A stretch of DNA of 64,000 nucleotides from Terasakiella pusilla DSM 6293 (GTDB lineage: Bacteria > Pseudomonadota > Alphaproteobacteria > Rhodospirillales > Terasakiellaceae), in assembly GCF_000688235.1 (NCBI RefSeq), contig NZ_JHYO01000001.1, positions 186,001-250,000 of the forward strand, written 5' to 3'. This document shows, in pieces, positions 54,140-63,453 of this stretch. A program made the position numbers and the translations under genes. The number at the start of each line of letters is the position of its first letter. Position 1 is the first letter of the stretch. The notes under the pieces were generated by a model. It ran no database searches and had not been told where the DNA came from. It was given only the letters and a program-made list of their open reading frames with translations.

Positions 54140-54227
54140 TTTTTATTATCTCTGTTGTCCCGGATTTAAATTTATTGCAAATTTAGGCATACTGCTTTGC
54201 AGCAATTGAAATTTAGGAGAATGGGCG

Positions 54228-55058
54228 ATGGAAGATTCCTTCGACGAAACATTGAAGATGGTGATGGATTTTATCGCCCTTTATGGCCTGCAGGTCGTAG
54301 GGGCGATTTTCATTCTGATCATCGGTTTCTGGTTTGCCGGGTTTGCCAAAGGTAAAATTGAAAAAGGCCTTTTGAAAACCGGTAAAGCAGACGAAATGCT
54401 GGCGGGCTTCTTAGCGACCGTCATTAAATATATTATTGTCGCCGTCACCGTTCTGGCGGTCCTCAATAAATTCGGCGTTGAAACAACCTCGCTGATCGCG
54501 GTGATGGGTGCAGCAGGTCTTGCCATTGGTCTGGCTTTGCAAGGCACACTCAGCAACGTTGCGGCGGGCGTCATGCTGTTGTTCCTGCGTCCGTTTAAAG
54601 TCGGTCATTTTGTTGAAGTCGGCGGCCACGGCGGGACGATCAAAAGCGTTTCCCTGTTCACAACCGAAATGGCGACACCGGACAACGTTAAGATCATCAT
54701 GCCCAACTCCCAAGTCTGGGGAAGCGCCATCAAAAACTTTAGCGCCAACGACACCCGTCGTGTCGATCTGTTAATGGGTATTTCCTACGAAGACGATATC
54801 GATCAGGCAATGGCGATCATTGAAAGCATTGCCAAAGCCGATGCCCGTATCAAACAAGACCCGGCCCCTGTATTGGCTGTTGGGGAACTTGCGGACAGCT
54901 CGGTCAACCTGATCGTGCGCGTTTGGGTCAATGCACCGGACTTCTGGGGCGTTAAATGGGACATGACCAAAAAGGTCAAACAAACCTTTGATGAAAAAGG
55001 TATTTCCATCCCGTTCCCGCAGCGTGTGGTTCACCACATCAACGCCAAAACGGATTAA
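54228..55058 (+). CDS. mscS: Small-conductance mechanosensitive channel (MscS family)
   Basis: MscS opens under membrane tension and protects against osmotic down-shock. The 276-residue protein has three membrane segments; the pore helix GAAGLAIGLALQGTLSNVAAG is clear (AAGLAIGLALQG), followed by the beta domain (FVEVGGHGGTI) and the C-terminal alpha/beta part. The length matches the short E. coli type. A direct repeat AAATTTAGG occurs twice, 30 bp apart, just before the gene. It ends with a strong terminator. Confidence 0.92.
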   Translation: MEDSFDETLKMVMDFIALYGLQVVGAIFILIIGFWFAGFAKGKIEKGLLKTGKADEMLAGFLATVIKYIIVAVTVLAVLNKFGVETTSLIAVMGAAGLAIGLALQGTLSNVAAGVMLLFLRPFKVGHFVEVGGHGGTIKSVSLFTTEMATPDNVKIIMPNSQVWGSAIKNFSANDTRRVDLLMGISYEDDIDQAMAIIESIAKADARIKQDPAPVLAVGELADSSVNLIVRVWVNAPDFWGVKWDMTKKVKQTFDEKGISIPFPQRVVHHINAKTD

Positions 55059-55071
55059 GAACTCAGCTTAC

Positions 55072-55114
55072 AAAAAATCCCCCTTGGATATCGTACCAAG
55101 GGGGATTTTTTTTA
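55072..55114. terminator. Bidirectional intrinsic terminator after mscS
   Basis: AAAAAATCCCCCTTGG (55072-55087) and its inverted copy (55096-55111) form a 16-bp stem with an eight-base loop, followed by Ts on the plus strand and by a T-run on the minus strand. Confidence 0.9.
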
Positions 55115-55133
55115 TGCACTCATCCAGCTACAC

Positions 55134-57218
55134 TTAGGTCTGCACCCGCTTGAGGAAATCTTTCACGGTATTGCGCAACAATTCCCCTTGGCTGGAAAGA
55201 TCATTGGCCGCCCCATCCATATTGCTGGAGGCCGCTTCGGAACGATCCGCCATGTCCTGTAAATTTCTGATCTCATGAGACACATTCTGGGTTTCTGTCG
55301 CCGCCTGTTCCACATTGCGGGCAATATCGCTGGTGGTCGCGCTTTGCTGATCCATCGCCGCCGCAATAGAAGCCGCAATCGCATTTACTTCCTCAATCGC
55401 ATCCGACACGCCGTCAATGGCTTCAACGGACGCAACCGTGGCAGATTGTACCACCTCGATCTGCTTGGAGATTTCTTCGGTTGCATGGGCTGTCTGGTTG
55501 GCAAGCGCTTTCACCTCGCCAGCAACAACAGCAAACCCTTTCCCCGCAGCACCTGCACGCGCGGCCTCAATGGTTGCGTTTAGCGCCAACATATTGGTCT
55601 GGTGGGCAATGTCATTAATCATGGTGACAAGTTCCGTAATCTTGGACACATTGCTCTCCAAAATACTCATTTTGTTCGACGTATCATTAGCCTTTGTCAC
55701 CGCTGATGAAGCAGACTCGCTTGCATGGGTCACTTGCGAAGAAATCTCCACAAAGGATGAGGAAAGCTCTTCTGCCGCACTGGCGACCATTTCAACATTG
55801 GTTGAAGTGACATCAGCCGATTCAGAAACGGAGGCTGATTGCTGTTTGGTGTTATGCGCAATGCCCTTCATCTCCGTCGCGGTCACCTTCATGGCCTGAT
55901 CGGCACTGTCCAAACCTTCAAAGACCGTGACCATCGCTTCTTGAAAATCGATGATATCCTGTTCACGTTTGGCCTGCTGCTGGATCTTGGCTTCCTGTTC
56001 GCGCTGTTGCTGCTGATGCAGGTTTTCTGCCGCCGACAGAGCCTCGCGCATGTTGGAAAAACTTTCTTCCAGATCGGACAATTCAATGATCTTGGTCTGG
56101 CTCTTTTCGCGTTCGCTAAAGTCGTTATTCTGAATACGTTTCGCATCATCTGCCAAGGTGCTGATCCGTAACGAGAGTTTCTGACTAAAGTAAAAGACAG
56201 CCGGGATAATCACCGCCACACTCGCCAGAATAATCAGAATGATGTTGCGTTGCATCTGCGCATAACTCTCTGTAAAGTCGGAGATAGGCGCACTGATCGC
56301 GATTTGAAACCCTGGTCCGTCCTGCTTCAGGTCACGGATTTCGGTATAAAAGTCCCCTTTGGTGGCTTCGTTGGCAAAGACAGCTTGCACCGCATCCGAC
56401 TTGATTTCACGCACATCACTTAAAAACTCAACACCTTTAATACGATCTGGCAAAGCAACCACGCGGTTTTTACGGTCATACATAAAAACAACGCTGTTAT
56501 CAGATAGTTTCTGACCCGTCATATAAGCACTTAGTTCAGAAAGGGTCATATCAATCCCAACCACACCGGAGCCATCTGCCAAAGCATGCGACGCCGTGAT
56601 TCCCGGTTGTTGTAGGGAGTTAAAGACATAGACATCCGACAAGGCGGCGTCTTTGCGCGACGTTGCTGCCCCATACCACGGACGTTGGCGCGGATCATAA
56701 GACGGGGCAGGTTCTTGCTGCGTGCCAACCACGTTATGGTCATCGTCAAGGAAGCTCCAGCTTTGCTGACGCGCCCCTGATCCGTCCGTATAAATTGTGC
56801 GTACAATCCAAAAAGTCTGAGAAGGGGCGTTATGTTTCTTATGAACACTCTCATTCCCGCGCGTGGCAATGATCTGGTAGAAACTGCCGTCTTCCTTCCC
56901 GATATAAATCGAATAGAGCGACGGATGCGCCTCCAGCGTTTTAAAAATCTGGTGACGGACTTCTGCGTTCAGGCCTGCATCTGTCGGTGTCGCAATGGTC
57001 GAATTCTGCGCCAAAATGCCAGACACTTTAATCGGCGTATCCAAGAGGCTGGTGACCTGTGCATCGACACTCGCCGAGGTACTTGTAAACAGTTTTTCCG
57101 CCACATCCTCCGCCGCACGTTTCGCCATAAACGATTGCGCGATCAGGATCGTAACCGCAAGAAATGAAATAATAAGAAAACTGGTAAGGATCAAACCTGT
57201 TTTAAAATGAAAACGCAT
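55134..57218 (-). CDS. Methyl-accepting chemotaxis protein with Cache sensor
   Basis: The 694-residue receptor has a first membrane segment (about residues 8-30), a periplasmic double-Cache domain (about 40-320; [12 protein letters not shown] is a typical Cache block), a second membrane segment (about 325-347), HAMP, a Gln-rich coil and a signalling domain with tip [17 protein letters not shown]. Ligands of such domains are usually amino or organic acids; none can be assigned here. No che genes are next to it. It converges on mscS and shares its terminator. Confidence 0.93.
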   Translation of the reverse strand: MRFHFKTGLILTSFLIISFLAVTILIAQSFMAKRAAEDVAEKLFTSTSASVDAQVTSLLDTPIKVSGILAQNSTIATPTDAGLNAEVRHQIFKTLEAHPSLYSIYIGKEDGSFYQIIATRGNESVHKKHNAPSQTFWIVRTIYTDGSGARQQSWSFLDDDHNVVGTQQEPAPSYDPRQRPWYGAATSRKDAALSDVYVFNSLQQPGITASHALADGSGVVGIDMTLSELSAYMTGQKLSDNSVVFMYDRKNRVVALPDRIKGVEFLSDVREIKSDAVQAVFANEATKGDFYTEIRDLKQDGPGFQIAISAPISDFTESYAQMQRNIILIILASVAVIIPAVFYFSQKLSLRISTLADDAKRIQNNDFSEREKSQTKIIELSDLEESFSNMREALSAAENLHQQQQREQEAKIQQQAKREQDIIDFQEAMVTVFEGLDSADQAMKVTATEMKGIAHNTKQQSASVSESADVTSTNVEMVASAAEELSSSFVEISSQVTHASESASSAVTKANDTSNKMSILESNVSKITELVTMINDIAHQTNMLALNATIEAARAGAAGKGFAVVAGEVKALANQTAHATEEISKQIEVVQSATVASVEAIDGVSDAIEEVNAIAASIAAAMDQQSATTSDIARNVEQAATETQNVSHEIRNLQDMADRSEAASSNMDGAANDLSSQGELLRNTVKDFLKRVQT

Positions 57219-57492
57219 GTCGGCAGACTTTCGTTTAAGACGAGATTAAAAAACGACCGCACCCCCTTTTGCGGGGATTTTCTCTTTAAATTATCACGCG
57301 CACCGTAACAAAACTGCCGCAAACTGCCTATCAAATAACGCTCAGAAATAGAAAAGCTGATGCGTTTTATCTTTTTGATAAATTTATGTTTATTCTAATA
57401 AAACCATAAAGTTCTACATCCATTGCTCACAAATAAAAGCGAGCCCCGATTAAAAACCGAAGCTCGCTTTAAAATGTCGCAATCGCGTTGAC
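57219..57492. other. Intergenic region between ftsY and the Cache receptor gene
   Basis: The 274 bp hold the ftsY terminator near 57436-57470, a short TTTATC/GATAAA hairpin (57366-57382) in an AT-rich stretch, and presumably the promoter of the receptor gene. No coding frame is convincing. Confidence 0.5.
57436..57470 (-). terminator. Hairpin after ftsY
   Basis: AAAGCGAGC (57436-57444) and GCTCGCTTT (57462-57470) form a 9-bp perfect stem with a 17-base loop, 23 bases after the ftsY stop in the leftward direction, followed by a short T-rich stretch. Confidence 0.65.
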
Positions 57493-58422
57493 TTACTCGT
57501 CCAGACCAACCAATGCATTGGCAAAGGCGCGCGCTTCAAAGGGACGCAAGTCTTCTGCCGCTTCCCCCACGCCGATGGCATGGACGGGTTTGCCAAATCT
57601 TTCTGCAAGGCTGACGGTCACACCGCCTTTTGCCGTCCCATCCAGTTTGGTGACGATCAGGCCAGTGACATTGACGATTTTGTCAAAAGTTTCCACCTGA
57701 CTGTGGGCGTTTTGCCCGACCGTTGAATCAAGGACCAACACCGTGTCATGGGGCGCGGTTTCATCCACTTTTTTGATCACGCGCACGACTTTTTCCAGCT
57801 CATCCATCAAATGCGCTTTGTTTTGCAAACGTCCCGCCGTGTCGATCAACAAGACGTCCACCCCTTGGGCTTTGGCTGTGCTGACCGCATCAAAAGCAAG
57901 AGCTGCCGCATCGGCACCGGTTTCTTTCGCAATCACCGGGACGTTTGTGCGCTCCCCCCAGACTTTCAGCTGTTCCACCGCTGCCGCCCGGAAGGTATCG
58001 CCTGCAGCCAACATGACTTTCAAGCCCTGATCGGAATAGATTTTGGACAGTTTGCCAATGGTCGTGGTTTTACCCGACCCATTGACCCCACAGACCAAGA
58101 CAACATGGGGTTTACGCCCCGTTGCAACATCCAAGGGCTTGGTGACCGGTTCCAGGATCGGGGTAATTTCATCTGCCAGTGCGGCTTTCAGTTCTTCCGT
58201 GCTGATATCCTTGCCAAAGCGGGATTTCGCGATGCCCTGAACGATCTTGGCCGCTGTTGCCACACCCATATCAGACGTAATCAACAGGTCTTCCAGTTCT
58301 TCCAGCGCTTCGTCATCCAGTTTGCGTTTGGTGAACAAATCGCCAATACCGCTTGTCAGTTTACTGGACGATTTGCTCAGGCCCGCTTTTAGGCGCGCCA
58401 ACCAGCCCTTTTTTTCCGTCAT
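57493..58422 (-). CDS. ftsY: Signal recognition particle receptor FtsY
   Basis: FtsY docks ribosome-SRP complexes at the membrane for co-translational insertion. The NG domain is complete: P-loop GVNGSGKTTTIGKL, DTAGRLQNKAHLMDEL, TKLDGTAKGG and the final GVGEAAEDLRPF. The acidic A domain of E. coli is lacking; only a short basic N-terminal part (MTEKKGWLARLKAGLS) is present, as in other alphaproteobacteria. It follows mtaB by one base and closes the dapF-mtaB-ftsY operon. Confidence 0.96.
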   Translation of the reverse strand: MTEKKGWLARLKAGLSKSSSKLTSGIGDLFTKRKLDDEALEELEDLLITSDMGVATAAKIVQGIAKSRFGKDISTEELKAALADEITPILEPVTKPLDVATGRKPHVVLVCGVNGSGKTTTIGKLSKIYSDQGLKVMLAAGDTFRAAAVEQLKVWGERTNVPVIAKETGADAAALAFDAVSTAKAQGVDVLLIDTAGRLQNKAHLMDELEKVVRVIKKVDETAPHDTVLVLDSTVGQNAHSQVETFDKIVNVTGLIVTKLDGTAKGGVTVSLAERFGKPVHAIGVGEAAEDLRPFEARAFANALVGLDE

Positions 58423-58423
58423 A

Positions 58424-59668
58424 TCAGATTACTTCCCCAATGAGACTACCGTCTTGTAGTTTCAGCACTTTTGCGCTGACGATTTGGCCTGCTTCCACAT
58501 CACTTGTCAATTGAACCGGACAATAATGTTCGCAGTGCCCTGCGTTATTTTTTTCCACCAGAACCGAGACTGTCTTGCCGATACGCGACTCTAAAAACGC
58601 GTCCAGCGCCGCTTCCCCCAAGGCACGGATTTTCGCCGCACGGGCTTTGCGCACCTTGGTCTGGACCTGTGGCATACGGGCCGCAGGCGTGCCTTCACGC
58701 GGGCTAAAAGGAAAGACATGGGCAAAGGTAATATTGCAACGATCCAGGGTGTCCAGCGTGGTCTGGAACATCTCGTCATCTTCCGTCGGGAAGCCTGCGA
58801 TAATATCGGCCCCAAAGACAGCATCAGGTCGTCTAATACGTATCTTGTCGCATAAGGCCACCGCATCCGATACCGTATGACGGCGCTTCATACGTTTGAG
58901 GATCATGTCTTCACCCGCTTGTAAGCTCAGGTGGAAGTGGGGCATCAAGCGCGGCTCGTTCGCAATGACCTCCAACAACTCCGCATCCACCGCTGCCGGA
59001 TCAAGGGAACTGAGGCGCAAGCGCGGCAGTTCCGGCACGTTGGAGAGCACACGGCGCACCATCTGCCCGAAGCTGGGTTTCCCCGGCAGGTCCGGCCCGT
59101 AAGAGGTCACATCCACACCGGTCAGGACGACTTCCCGATAGCCACGTTCAACCAAGTTCTTCACCCGATCCACGATCTCCCCAATGGGGACGGATCGGTT
59201 GGGACCGCGCCCAAACGGGATGATACAAAAGGTGCAGCGATGATCGCAGCCTTGCTGAACTTCGATAAAGGCACGGGTATGTCCATCAAACCCATCGATC
59301 AAATGGTTGGCGGTTTCGCGCACATCCATGATGTCCGTGACTTCGATCAGTTCTGTGCGTTCCGGCAGGAAGCTATCAACTTCCAGCTTTTCCTTATTGC
59401 CGATCACCCGGTCGACTTCTTCCATCTCCGCAAAAGCTTGCGGGTCGATCTGGGCTGCACAGCCTGTCACGATGATCTTGGCATTGGGATCGGATTTGCG
59501 CATTTTGCGGATGGTCTGGCGGGCTTGACGCACCGCTTCCCCCGTCACCGCACAGGTGTTGATGATAATGGCATTTTCCAGTCCGGCTTCACGGGCATTT
59601 TTGCGCATGACCTCGGATTCATAGGTGTTTAGCCGACATCCGAGTGTGACAACCTTGGCCTCACTCAT
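58424..59668 (-). CDS. mtaB: tRNA (t6A37)-methylthiotransferase MtaB
   Basis: MtaB adds a methylthio group to t6A37 of tRNA through radical SAM chemistry. The N-terminal MTTase domain starts KVVTLGCRLNTYESEVM with its cysteines, the radical SAM cluster motif is CDHRCTFC, and a TRAM domain lies at the C-terminus. The substrate base t6A is made by TsaB and partners (tsaB at 10.6 kb). It lies 6 bp after dapF and 1 bp before ftsY. Confidence 0.94.
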   Translation of the reverse strand: MSEAKVVTLGCRLNTYESEVMRKNAREAGLENAIIINTCAVTGEAVRQARQTIRKMRKSDPNAKIIVTGCAAQIDPQAFAEMEEVDRVIGNKEKLEVDSFLPERTELIEVTDIMDVRETANHLIDGFDGHTRAFIEVQQGCDHRCTFCIIPFGRGPNRSVPIGEIVDRVKNLVERGYREVVLTGVDVTSYGPDLPGKPSFGQMVRRVLSNVPELPRLRLSSLDPAAVDAELLEVIANEPRLMPHFHLSLQAGEDMILKRMKRRHTVSDAVALCDKIRIRRPDAVFGADIIAGFPTEDDEMFQTTLDTLDRCNITFAHVFPFSPREGTPAARMPQVQTKVRKARAAKIRALGEAALDAFLESRIGKTVSVLVEKNNAGHCEHYCPVQLTSDVEAGQIVSAKVLKLQDGSLIGEVI

Positions 59669-59674
59669 TTTTTC

Positions 59675-60508
59675 TTACGCTCCCGGATAAACGGATGTGT
59701 CAAACGATCCGCTATAGGCTCGACTGGCAGGCCCTGTCATCAGGATCTCGCCATTTTCCAGCCATTCAATATGTAAGGTGCCGCCATCCAGCACCACATC
59801 AGCCGCACGCCCGTCAATGATCCCACGACGCACCGCCGCAACCAAAACCGCACAGGCACCGGTTCCGCAGGCTTGGGTAATGCCGACGCCCCGTTCCCAG
59901 ACGCGCATGCGCAAAGAGCCATCGTCCTGTTCGGTGACGACTTCCACATTTGTGCGTTCGGGGAAAAACGGATGGGTTTCCACATGGGGGCCAGCGGCTT
60001 CCAAGTCCACACTCTCGCAGTTTGGCACAAAAAAGACCGCATGCGGATTGCCCACATTCACACCCACCGGACCTTCCAACGGCCCAACGGTTAACGGCAT
60101 GGTCAAGGTATCACAGTCTTCAGCGACCGGAATATCCTGCCACCCCAAGCGGGCTTGGCCCATATTGACCGTGACCGTATCGCCCGCATCACGCGCATGC
60201 AACAGGCCCACAACCGTTTCCACCGTGACCTCGGGCTTGCCCAGCTCATCCATCATCAGGCGGGCGATACAGCGCGTTGCGTTACCGCAGGCTTCGACCT
60301 CGTTACCATCGGCATTGCGGATACGCATAAAGACATCTGCCGCGCTATCCTTGGCAGGTTCCATCACGATAAACTGATCACACCCCGCCCCTGTGCGTCT
60401 GTCGGCCATCGCCTGCACTTGCGCAACAGTTAGGTCAATCGGGTTTTCACGGGCATCAAGGACAACAAAATCGTTGCCAAGGCCATGCATCTTAATAAAG
60501 GGTAACAT
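59675..60508 (-). CDS. dapF: Diaminopimelate epimerase
   Basis: DapF converts LL- to meso-diaminopimelate for lysine and peptidoglycan. Both catalytic cysteines are in place: ACGNATRC near residue 76 and ACGTGACA near residue 222. The N-terminal MHGLGNDFVVLDAR is diagnostic. The length of 277 residues is normal. It leads the dapF-mtaB-ftsY operon, conserved in the class. Confidence 0.97.
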   Translation of the reverse strand: MLPFIKMHGLGNDFVVLDARENPIDLTVAQVQAMADRRTGAGCDQFIVMEPAKDSAADVFMRIRNADGNEVEACGNATRCIARLMMDELGKPEVTVETVVGLLHARDAGDTVTVNMGQARLGWQDIPVAEDCDTLTMPLTVGPLEGPVGVNVGNPHAVFFVPNCESVDLEAAGPHVETHPFFPERTNVEVVTEQDDGSLRMRVWERGVGITQACGTGACAVLVAAVRRGIIDGRAADVVLDGGTLHIEWLENGEILMTGPASRAYSGSFDTSVYPGA

Positions 60509-60540
60509 GCCTGTTATATGGTCTAAAATCGCCTCAGAGT

Positions 60541-61191
60541 CTAGGGCTTAAGCGGGGCAGAGCGCAAAAAACGATCCATATGAAACTGACCGTGCGCCGG
60601 ATGGTACGAGAATTTTTCCCCCACCGGACAGGCCCGGCGCGCCAGACAGCCTAAGGTCATACAGTCACTGTCCAGATGACGACCCAGATAGTCCATACAA
60701 TCCGGCACGTTATAGCCATCCACCGTAAAAGCACCAACCGGACAAGTCTTCAGACAGGGTTTCTTTTGACAGCTTTCACAAGGGGAGGTCAACTTGGGCT
60801 TGGGGGGAATCCCCTTGATCGGATGATCAAAAACAAACGCCCCGCGATAAGCATGCCACAAGCCATAGACCGGATGGATGAGGGGACCAAGCGGAGAGGG
60901 GAAAACGCAATCTGCCTTCATCGCCCATTTCTGAAACGGTGCGTAGGCTGGCCCGTCGAACGGAAAAACCACCTTACAGTCCAGTTCATCCGCAAGGCGA
61001 ACAAGATGGTCACGGGTCCAATGATCCAGCGGGTCCGGTTCCATCCAGTCATCATATTGCTGACCAAACAGTTTCCAGATATCGGACCCCACATTGCCGA
61101 CCAGCAATGTCGTCAGCTTATCGGTGAAGCCCCCGCGCAGGCAAAAGCCCACGGGTTTTAGCATATCATCGATCTGGTTATAGCTGATCAT
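60541..61191 (-). CDS. Iron-sulfur (ferredoxin-like) protein, 216 aa
   Basis: I do not recognise an exact family. Residues about 137-155 carry a cluster motif CESCQKKPCLKTCP, and further cysteines follow (PDCMDYL, SDCMTLGCLARRACP) that could bind a second [4Fe-4S] cluster, as in bacterial ferredoxins or the C-terminal part of QueG-type proteins. The N-terminal half is globular with no cofactor motif and is unlike QueG's B12-binding part. There is no signal peptide. It lies 32 bp upstream of dapF on the same strand and 12 bp from a small membrane protein gene. Confidence 0.75.
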   Translation of the reverse strand: MISYNQIDDMLKPVGFCLRGGFTDKLTTLLVGNVGSDIWKLFGQQYDDWMEPDPLDHWTRDHLVRLADELDCKVVFPFDGPAYAPFQKWAMKADCVFPSPLGPLIHPVYGLWHAYRGAFVFDHPIKGIPPKPKLTSPCESCQKKPCLKTCPVGAFTVDGYNVPDCMDYLGRHLDSDCMTLGCLARRACPVGEKFSYHPAHGQFHMDRFLRSAPLKP

Positions 61192-61203
61192 CTTCGAAAA
61201 ACT

Positions 61204-61494
61204 TTACGTTCTGGCCCAACCTTGATGCTGACAGAATACCACAATCAAAACAGGGAGAACAAGAATCGCAAAATCAGACACAGCACGGATCGGGGCTTGT
61301 CCTAAAAACATCACGTCCGCAATTTCAATCGCAACCCCAAGGATAATGATCGGGACCACACTGACCAGTTTCGTCATCGGCAAACGAAAGACCAGACCAC
61401 TCATCAGCCAGATAAACAGTCCCAACGCAATCAGCGTTCCATCATAGCTAAATGGAAAGAGGTTTAAAATCTGTGCTTTAACATCGCCGTACAT
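61204..61494 (-). CDS. Small membrane protein, 96 aa
   Basis: The protein has three hydrophobic segments (about residues 18-35, 44-65 and 70-90) with a short polar N-terminus, so it should be an integral inner-membrane protein. Its family is not recognised; it may be a VanZ-like fragment, but the conserved charged residues of VanZ are not evident. A strong hairpin (61501-61541) lies just upstream, and it precedes the Fe-S protein gene. Confidence 0.65.
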   Translation of the reverse strand: MYGDVKAQILNLFPFSYDGTLIALGLFIWLMSGLVFRLPMTKLVSVVPIIILGVAIEIADVMFLGQAPIRAVSDFAILVLPVLIVVFCQHQGWART

Positions 61495-61500
61495 CTATTC

Positions 61501-61541
61501 ATCCCTTGGTTTGTGTTGTTATAACCACAAACCTAAGGGAT
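61501..61541 (-). promoter_or_regulatory. Strong hairpin between panC and the small membrane protein gene
   Basis: ATCCCTTGGTTTGTG (61501-61515) pairs with CACAAACC and AAGGGAT (61526-61533 and 61535-61541) with a single bulged base and a 10-base loop. There is no T-run. Its position 7 bp before the next ATG suggests an attenuator or a structure that covers the ribosome site. Confidence 0.55.
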
Positions 61542-61564
61542 AAAGCTTAAAAAACCATTGCGGT

Positions 61565-62407
61565 TTAACCGACATTATCAATCAGACGGGCTTTTCCCAG
61601 AAAGGCAGCAACCAGTACGCGCATCGCTTCCCCTTTCACCGCCCCTTCTGCCAGATCATGGGCTTTACGAAGGGCCACATAATCGACCTTTTGAAAGCCA
61701 CCTTCCAGCAGTTGCTGGGTTGCCCACTTCGACAAAGCCTCCGCATCACCCCCCATCTTAAACCGTTCTGACACTTCAGAGATGGTGCGGTAAAGCAACG
61801 GGGCAATCTGGCGTTCTTCACGATCCAGATAGGCATTGCGCGACGACATCGCCAATCCATCGGTTTCGCGTACCGTCGGCACCCCTTCGATCGTCACCGG
61901 AATATTTAAATCCGCAACAAAACGTTTGATGACCGCAAGCTGCTGATAGTCCTTTTCCCCGAAAAAAGCGACATCGGGCAGGGCTTGCAACAACAGCTTT
62001 GTCACAACGGTTGCGACCCCGTCAAAAAAGCCCGGCCGGAACGCGCCTTCCAAGATATCGCCCAGACCACTGACGCAGATCTTTGTCACGCCACCATCGG
62101 TGCCATACATCTCTGCAACATTGGGGGCAAACAGAACATGTCCCCCCACATCCGCCAATTTTTCGCGATCTTCGTTTTCCGTACGCGGATAGCTGTCGAG
62201 ATCTTCATTCGGGCCGAACTGTTTCGGGTTCACAAAAATCGTTGCGATCACCCGATCACATTTTGCCAAAGCCGTTTTCACCAAGGTTAAATGCCCATCG
62301 TGCAACGCACCCATGGTCGGCACTAAGCCAACCGTAAGCCCATCTGCACGCCATTGGGACACCTGCGCGCGCAGGTCGGCAACTGTACGAAGTGTAGAGA
62401 TCGTCAT
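61565..62407 (-). CDS. panC: Pantothenate synthetase
   Basis: PanC joins pantoate and beta-alanine with ATP, the last step of pantothenate synthesis. The ATP-binding PTMGALHDGHLTLV (HxGH) and the KMSKS-like AMSSRNAYL are present, as is FFDGVATVVTKLL. The 280-residue length is normal. It lies 12 bp downstream of panB in the same operon. Confidence 0.96.
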   Translation of the reverse strand: MTISTLRTVADLRAQVSQWRADGLTVGLVPTMGALHDGHLTLVKTALAKCDRVIATIFVNPKQFGPNEDLDSYPRTENEDREKLADVGGHVLFAPNVAEMYGTDGGVTKICVSGLGDILEGAFRPGFFDGVATVVTKLLLQALPDVAFFGEKDYQQLAVIKRFVADLNIPVTIEGVPTVRETDGLAMSSRNAYLDREERQIAPLLYRTISEVSERFKMGGDAEALSKWATQQLLEGGFQKVDYVALRKAHDLAEGAVKGEAMRVLVAAFLGKARLIDNVG

Positions 62408-62419
62408 GTCCGTTTACTC

Positions 62420-63277
62420 TTATTTTTGTTCTTTTGGAGGGTTGTTGTGACCCAACGGGCCTTTGTAACCAAAACAATGTTCCGGTGCAGGGAAAGCCCT
62501 GTTTAACACTTCAGTTTTATACGCGCCAACCGCTTCGGTGATCATCTCATCCATCTGGGCATAACGCTTGACAAACTTGGGCTTGAATTCCGCAAACAGG
62601 CCCAAGATATCTTCGGTAACCAGAATCTGCCCGTCACATTGGGCCGACGCGCCGATCCCAATGGTCGGGACATCAATTTCGTTGGTGATACGCACCGCCA
62701 GCGGCTCCATCACCCCTTCAACCACAACAAGGGAAGCACCAGCCGCCGCAACCGCTTTTGCATCCGCAACGATCTGTTCGGCTGCCTCATCTGTTTTGCC
62801 TTGGGATTTAAACCCACCCAAAACATGCACCGACTGCGGCGTCAGACCAATATGGGCCACAACCGGAATACCGCGCTTCACAAGGAAGGAGATCGTCTCC
62901 GCCATTTCCGCGCCGCCTTCCAGCTTCACGCCGGAACAGCGGGTTTCCGCCATCACGCGCGAACAGTTGCGAAAGGCCATTTGCGGGCTTTCTTCATAGG
63001 AGCCAAACGGCATATCCACAATAATACAGGCGCGATCAGACCCGCGCATAACCCCTTGACCATGGGCAATCATCATATCAACCGTCACGCCCAGCGTACT
63101 GTCCATGCCATAAAGCACCATGCCCAGACTGTCACCCACCAGCATCAAATCCACCTGATCGTCCAGCAAACGGGAAATCGATGTGGTATAGGCGGTTAAG
63201 CAAACAATAGGGTCTTGGCCTTTACGGCCTTTTAGATCCATCAGGGTGATACGTTTTGTATTTGTGGCTTTGCTCAT
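62420..63277 (-). CDS. panB: 3-methyl-2-oxobutanoate hydroxymethyltransferase
   Basis: PanB makes ketopantoate from ketoisovalerate and methylene-tetrahydrofolate. The metal-binding [12 protein letters not shown] near residue 47 and the catalytic Glu region [11 protein letters not shown] near residue 185 are intact. The 285-residue length is normal. Its start overlaps the ccoS stop by a few bases (ATGA), which couples vitamin synthesis to the end of a cytochrome-oxidase assembly operon. Confidence 0.96.
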   Translation of the reverse strand: MSKATNTKRITLMDLKGRKGQDPIVCLTAYTTSISRLLDDQVDLMLVGDSLGMVLYGMDSTLGVTVDMMIAHGQGVMRGSDRACIIVDMPFGSYEESPQMAFRNCSRVMAETRCSGVKLEGGAEMAETISFLVKRGIPVVAHIGLTPQSVHVLGGFKSQGKTDEAAEQIVADAKAVAAAGASLVVVEGVMEPLAVRITNEIDVPTIGIGASAQCDGQILVTEDILGLFAEFKPKFVKRYAQMDEMITEAVGAYKTEVLNRAFPAPEHCFGYKGPLGHNNPPKEQK

Positions 63278-63453
63278 TTCTTTTTTTCCTCCTCAGGCGC
63301 CGGCAGGGGTTTATCGTCATCATCAAAAAGGATGCGAGATGCATTGCCTTCCATATCGTCATACTGTCCCGATCTTAAGGCCCATAAAAAACCAGCAAGG
63401 CCAAGACCACCAAGAAACAGCATCGCCGGAATAAGGTATAACAGGCTTTCCAC
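63274..63453 (-). CDS. ccoS: cbb3-type cytochrome oxidase assembly protein CcoS
   Basis: This 59-residue protein was read directly because it is short. It starts at a GTG at 63453 (GAGGA about eight bases ahead). [20 protein letters not shown] is followed by the end of the membrane helix and [19 protein letters not shown], the CcoS signature, and a charged Asp/Glu/Lys tail (FDDDD onward). CcoS, with the CcoI copper ATPase, matures cbb3 oxidase, used for respiration at low oxygen. It overlaps ccoI by one base and panB by 4 bp. Confidence 0.9.
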   Translation of the reverse strand: MESLLYLIPAMLFLGGLGLAGFLWALRSGQYDDMEGNASRILFDDDDKPLPAPEEEKKK

